Positions 60,724-64,000 of a stretch of 64,000 bases of DNA are shown one piece after another. Made by a program: the position numbers and the translations under genes. Position 1 is the stretch's first letter, and each line of letters starts with the position of its first letter. The stretch comes from Deinococcus malanensis (GTDB taxonomy: Bacteria; Deinococcota; Deinococci; Deinococcales; Deinococcaceae). The notes beneath the pieces were generated by a model, which did not search any database, was not told the origin of the DNA, and saw nothing but the letters and a program-made list of their open reading frames with translations. The stretch spans positions 1 through 64,000 of the forward strand of contig NZ_BMPP01000002.1 of NCBI RefSeq assembly GCF_014647655.1, written 5' to 3'.

Positions 60724-62295
60724 ATGAGTGACATTGAAGCCCTGAAGAAAGAAATTCCGCCGTTCCAGATCTTCGACCTGATTCCGGAGTACGCCGCCCA
60801 GGGCTTTATCGACCCCGAGCGTATCGATCTGCTGAAGTGGGCGGGCGTGTACCCGCAGCGCCCCCAGGAAGACGGGTTCCTGATGATGCGCGTGCGCGTA
60901 CCCACCGCCGAGTTCTCCAGCGCCACCCTGCGCGAGGTGGCCAACATCGCTGAGGAGTACGGGCGCGGCTTTCTGGACGTCACCGACCGTCAGGCCTTCC
61001 AGTTCCACTGGCTGACCATCGACAAGATCCCCCAGATCTTCGAGCGCCTTGAACCGCTGGGCCTGCACCCGAAGGGAGCCTGCGGCGATACCGTGCGCGC
61101 CGTGATCGCCTCGCCGCTGGCCGGCCTGGACGCCCGCGAAATCATGGACATCCGTCCCATTGCCCTGGCCATGGAAGGCACCCTGACCGGCAACCCTGAC
61201 TTTCAGGACCTGCCGCGCAAGTTCAAGATGAGTATTACGGCCGTGCCTGAACTTGAAGGCATCCACATGATCAACGACATCGGTTTCCTGGCGCACCGCG
61301 TGAACGGCGAGATCGGGTTCGACGTGTGGGTGGGCGGCGGCCTGGGAGCCGTGGCGCACCTTGCCAAGCGCCTGGGTGTGTTCATCCGCCCCGAGGAAGT
61401 CGTGGAGGTCGGGCAGGCGATTGCAGGCGCGTACCGCGACCACGGTTACCGCCAGAACCGCAAGAAGAGCCGCCTGAAGTTTTTGATCAAGGACCTGGGC
61501 GTGGAGAAGTTCCGTGAGATCGTCGAGAACGACTACCTGGGCCGCAAGCTGCAGGACGGTCCCGCCGCGCCGGTCGCCCGCTTTGGCGGCAATGATGTGC
61601 TGGGTGTCAATCCCCAGGCCGATGGTCTGAACTACGTGGTCGTGGCGACCACCGTGGGCCGCATCGACCCCCTCAAGGCCCGCAAACTGGCCGAGCTGGC
61701 CGAGCGCTTCGGCCGTGGCGTGCTGCGCACCACCGCGTTTCAGAACATGGTGATCCCGCACGTGCGCACCGAGGATCTGGCCGAGCTGACCGCTGAGCTC
61801 GACACCATCGCCCTGGCCCCCAAAACCACGCTGCGCGGCACCACGATTGCCTGCACCGGCACCCAGTTCTGCCGTCTGGCGCTGACCGAGACCAAGGCGC
61901 GCACCGCCAATCTGGTGGACCACCTGGAGCCGAAGTTCCTGGAACTGGACGTGCCGTTCACCATCAACCTGACCGGCTGCAGCAACGCCTGCACCCGCTA
62001 TCAGGTGGCGGACCTGGGCTTCATGGGCGCCAACAAAACCGACCCCGACGGCACCGTGCACGAGGTCTACAACGTTCACCTGGCCGGCAGCATTGGCCAG
62101 GCGCAGCGCACCGGCACCAAGCTCAAGGGTGCAGTGCACGCCGAGCGCCTCAACGAGTACACGGAAGCCGTACTGACGGATTTCAGCGCCAACAAGCTGC
62201 CTGAGGAGAGCTTTGTGGAATACGCCGACCGTGTGGGCCACGAGCGCTTCACGCCCGACGCCGTGCTGGGGCCCAAGGAACTGGTGAGCGTATGA
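60724..62295 (+). CDS. Ferredoxin-type sulfite/nitrite reductase
   Basis: 523 residues, siroheme and [4Fe-4S] enzyme. Two nitrite/sulfite reductase half-domains repeat. The cluster ligands are [11 protein letters not shown] and [10 protein letters not shown], the last Cys also bridging to siroheme. [11 protein letters not shown] and [13 protein letters not shown] form the first half. Position between DUF4395 and cysC-cysH favours sulfite to sulfide, although sequence alone cannot exclude nitrite. ATG 60724 with GAGG upstream. Its stop overlaps the cysC start by four bases. Confidence 0.9.
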   Translation: MSDIEALKKEIPPFQIFDLIPEYAAQGFIDPERIDLLKWAGVYPQRPQEDGFLMMRVRVPTAEFSSATLREVANIAEEYGRGFLDVTDRQAFQFHWLTIDKIPQIFERLEPLGLHPKGACGDTVRAVIASPLAGLDAREIMDIRPIALAMEGTLTGNPDFQDLPRKFKMSITAVPELEGIHMINDIGFLAHRVNGEIGFDVWVGGGLGAVAHLAKRLGVFIRPEEVVEVGQAIAGAYRDHGYRQNRKKSRLKFLIKDLGVEKFREIVENDYLGRKLQDGPAAPVARFGGNDVLGVNPQADGLNYVVVATTVGRIDPLKARKLAELAERFGRGVLRTTAFQNMVIPHVRTEDLAELTAELDTIALAPKTTLRGTTIACTGTQFCRLALTETKARTANLVDHLEPKFLELDVPFTINLTGCSNACTRYQVADLGFMGANKTDPDGTVHEVYNVHLAGSIGQAQRTGTKLKGAVHAERLNEYTEAVLTDFSANKLPEESFVEYADRVGHERFTPDAVLGPKELVSV

Positions 62296-62837
62296 CCGCG
62301 ACCCTGCCGCGTGAAACGGTAGGGACCGGCCGCGTCGTGTGGTTCACCGGCCTCTCCGGTGCCGGCAAAAGCACCCTGGCCAGTGCCCTGTACGAGGAGC
62401 TGATCAACCGCGGCGAGCAGGTCGAGCTGCTTGACGGCGACGCCGTACGCGAGAACCTCAGCAAGGGCCTGGGCTTTACCAAGGCTGACCGCGACACCAA
62501 CGTGCGCCGCATCGCCTTCGTGGCTGGCCTGTTGGCCAAACACGGCGTCACAGTGCTGGTCAGCGCGATCAGCCCGTACGCCGAGACCCGCCGCGAGGTG
62601 CTGGCCAGTCTGCCCAACCCCACCGAAGTCTTCGTGGACGCCCCACTGGAAGTGGTGACCGAACGCGACGTCAAGGGCCTGTACCTGAAAGCCCTGGCTG
62701 GCGAGATCGCACACTTCACGGGGGTCAGCGATCCGTACGAAGCGCCCGAGAACCCGGATCTGCATCTGCATACCGACCGGATCAGCGTGCATGACGGCGT
62801 GAAGCAACTGCTGGATCATCTGGGGGTAGATGCATGA
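62292..62837 (+). CDS. cysC: Adenylyl-sulfate (APS) kinase
   Basis: 181 residues. The P-loop is [45 protein letters not shown] binds APS, and the mobile lid around [15 protein letters not shown] is present. It phosphorylates APS to PAPS with ATP. ATG 62292 overlaps the sulfite reductase stop and its own stop overlaps cysH. Because the cysH product looks like an APS reductase, PAPS may serve sulfotransfer rather than reduction. Confidence 0.93.
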   Translation: MTATLPRETVGTGRVVWFTGLSGAGKSTLASALYEELINRGEQVELLDGDAVRENLSKGLGFTKADRDTNVRRIAFVAGLLAKHGVTVLVSAISPYAETRREVLASLPNPTEVFVDAPLEVVTERDVKGLYLKALAGEIAHFTGVSDPYEAPENPDLHLHTDRISVHDGVKQLLDHLGVDA

Positions 62838-63610
62838 CCGCTATCAACGATCGGCCCGAGATCCGTACGCCTGAGCAGGGTGGCGCGCCTCTGACCACCG
62901 AGCCCCGTGCGCCGCGCGCCGAGAGCGGTGTGGCTGACCGCAGTGCACCGGCCTTTGGCCCGGAAACCGATGCGCTGGACGTCATCCGCTGGGCGCTGGC
63001 AGTCCACCCGGATCTGCTGATGCCCAGCGCCTTCAACCTCAACGGAGTGGTGCTGCTGGACTTGGCCGTGAAGGCCGGGTACCGGGGTGAAGTGGTCTTT
63101 GTAGATACCGGCTACCATTTCCCCGAGACCCTTCAGACCCGTGACCGCCTCGCCTCGCGCTACCCGGACCTCACCTTCATCACCCTGAATGCCGGCGCAC
63201 ACCCCGAAGACGGCCAGACCCCGGCGGACCTGTACGCCAGCGACCCCGACGCCTGCTGCGCGACCCGTAAAGTGGCGCCGCTGCAGGGGTACCTGCGTCA
63301 GAAAGCGCCTTCGGCGCTGCTCAATGCGCGCAGCCGTGACCAGGCGACCACGCGCGCCGACATTCCCTTTGTCGAGACCGGTGTGCGCGTGAAGGTCAAC
63401 CCGCTGGCCCACTGGACCCGTGAGCGCCTTGAAGCCTATGCCCAGGAACACGACCTGCCGGTCAACCCGCTGTACTGGGACGGCTTCCTGAGCGTGGGCT
63501 GCTGGACCTGTACGCGCGCCGTGCGCCCCGGAGAGGACGCCCGCGCGGGCCGCTGGGCTGGTAAGGGCAAGACTGAATGTGGCCTGTGGGCCGGCGGCAA
63601 CGCCCTCTAA
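62834..63610 (+). CDS. cysH: APS/PAPS reductase (CysH)
   Basis: 258 residues. The PP-loop-type fold begins after an N-terminal extension of about 45 residues. [18 protein letters not shown] binds the substrate. The pairs DACCATRK and VGCWTCTR are the four ligands of a [4Fe-4S] cluster, which marks the APS-reductase type found in Bacillus and plants rather than the cluster-free PAPS reductase of E. coli. The C-terminal catalytic Cys is in KTECGLW. The gene overlaps cysC by four bases. Confidence 0.92.
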   Translation: MTAINDRPEIRTPEQGGAPLTTEPRAPRAESGVADRSAPAFGPETDALDVIRWALAVHPDLLMPSAFNLNGVVLLDLAVKAGYRGEVVFVDTGYHFPETLQTRDRLASRYPDLTFITLNAGAHPEDGQTPADLYASDPDACCATRKVAPLQGYLRQKAPSALLNARSRDQATTRADIPFVETGVRVKVNPLAHWTRERLEAYAQEHDLPVNPLYWDGFLSVGCWTCTRAVRPGEDARAGRWAGKGKTECGLWAGGNAL

Positions 63611-63636
63611 GGACCGCCCTTTTTTTACCTCCAATT

Positions 63637-63649
63637 GTTGAGTTGTTTT
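63637..63649 (+). promoter_or_regulatory. Second copy of the sulfur-cluster element, before sat
   Basis: GTTGAGTTGTTTT is identical to 60187-60199. It lies 43 bases before the sat start, just after a T-run (63620-63626) behind a weak GGCGG/CCGCC stem that may end the cysH message. sat therefore seems to have its own controlled promoter. Confidence 0.6.
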
Positions 63650-63692
63650 ATCCACGAGTCCCAACGGACCACTCTTTTGAGGTTTTCCTGAT

Positions 63693-64000
63693 ATGACGAT
63701 CCTGCTTCCAGAAACCGCAATCCTGCCCACGCCGCTTGGAGGCACCCTCGTAAACGCTCTGCGCCGCGCCGGCCATGACTTCGATCCGGCCGAACTGCGT
63801 GAGCTGCCCCGTCTGGCGTTGAGCGAACGCAGCGCCGCCGACCTGGAGATGCTGGGCACCGGCGCCTACTCGCCGCTGCGCGGCTTCGTGGGCGAGGCCG
63901 ACTACCTCAGCATCATCGAGCGCATGCGGCTGGCTGACGGCACGCCCTGGAGCATTCCGATCACGCTGCCGGTCACGCGCGAGGAAGCGGGCGCCCTGAG
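63693..64000 (+). CDS. sat: Sulfate adenylyltransferase (ATP sulfurylase), N-terminal part
   Basis: The first 102 codons, cut by the window end. It activates sulfate to APS, the first step feeding cysC and cysH. The start resembles Sat proteins: [13 protein letters not shown], then [20 protein letters not shown] and [21 protein letters not shown], ending in [15 protein letters not shown] 63693 has GAGGT upstream. This is the monomeric Sat type, not CysD/CysN. The active-site motifs lie beyond the window. Confidence 0.92.
   Translation, partial: MTILLPETAILPTPLGGTLVNALRRAGHDFDPAELRELPRLALSERSAADLEMLGTGAYSPLRGFVGEADYLSIIERMRLADGTPWSIPITLPVTREEAGAL

Noticed and set aside
60490..62241. 583-codon minus-strand frame
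   Set aside because: Antisense to sulfite reductase with its intact cluster cysteines. His/Val/Gly-rich shadow translation.

Overview
The window is high-GC bacterial DNA that reads as the chromosome of a Deinococcus (order Deinococcales). Four things point there. Many genes have a TANNNT -10 box 6-8 bases before the start codon, the leaderless layout described for Deinococcus deserti. The lysine genes are of the alpha-aminoadipate/LysW type found in Deinococcus-Thermus. There is a Ser/Thr kinase with a C-terminal beta-propeller resembling D. radiodurans RqkA. There are also bacillithiol (BshC) and carotenoid-type genes. About 60 protein genes are packed tightly on both strands. I saw no rRNA, tRNA, CRISPR array, prophage or intact insertion sequence. 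The assignment rests on reading the sequence, not on a database search.

Layout, left to right. 0.1-4.8 kb: a 5'-nucleotidase lipoprotein, a secreted unknown, an AlaX-type tRNA editing protein and a short-chain dehydrogenase. 4.8-5.7 kb: a gene-poor stretch, A+T-rich in part. 5.7-8.0 kb: a secreted cupredoxin-like protein and a multicopper oxidase with an amicyanin-like tail. 8.1-10.8 kb: a MarR regulator and a drug-efflux transporter. 11.0-14.4 kb: the lysine operon lysT-lysU-(double zinc ribbon)-lysW-lysX, in which LysW has no cysteines. 14.5-16.3 kb: a cation/proton antiporter with its regulator. 16.6-20.1 kb: a ferritin-like protein, a radical SAM protein and a methyltransferase pair. 20.2-23.6 kb: the NAD operon nadB-nadC-nadA. 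23.7-24.9 kb: isocitrate dehydrogenase.

25.4-32.0 kb is the least understood block. It is one co-directional operon of two sugar-type ABC permeases, a FAD oxidoreductase, an alpha/beta hydrolase, a DUF4127 protein and a ROK kinase without its zinc site. No binding protein or ATPase is present. 32-39 kb carries a P5C dehydrogenase, a DinB protein, a class III aminotransferase, a WecG/TagA-type glycosyltransferase, a Crp-type regulator and BshC. 39-45 kb carries FtsY, a glutaredoxin-like protein, the kinase, a large unknown behind a leaderless 23-codon ORF, and a glycosyltransferase. 45.5-50 kb carries ProC, PrmA, RsmE, RecO and small unknowns.

50.2-53.5 kb is a proline catabolism operon (GntR regulator, PutA, P5C dehydrogenase). 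A perfect 12-base palindrome overlaps its -10 box. Then come a subtilase lipoprotein, a carotenoid-type desaturase with a UbiA prenyltransferase, two phosphoribosyltransferases and a secreted-protein gene split by a TAG codon. 60.2-64 kb is a sulfate assimilation cluster (DUF4395, sulfite reductase, cysC, cysH, sat cut by the window end). A 13-base element is repeated upstream of its first gene and of sat.
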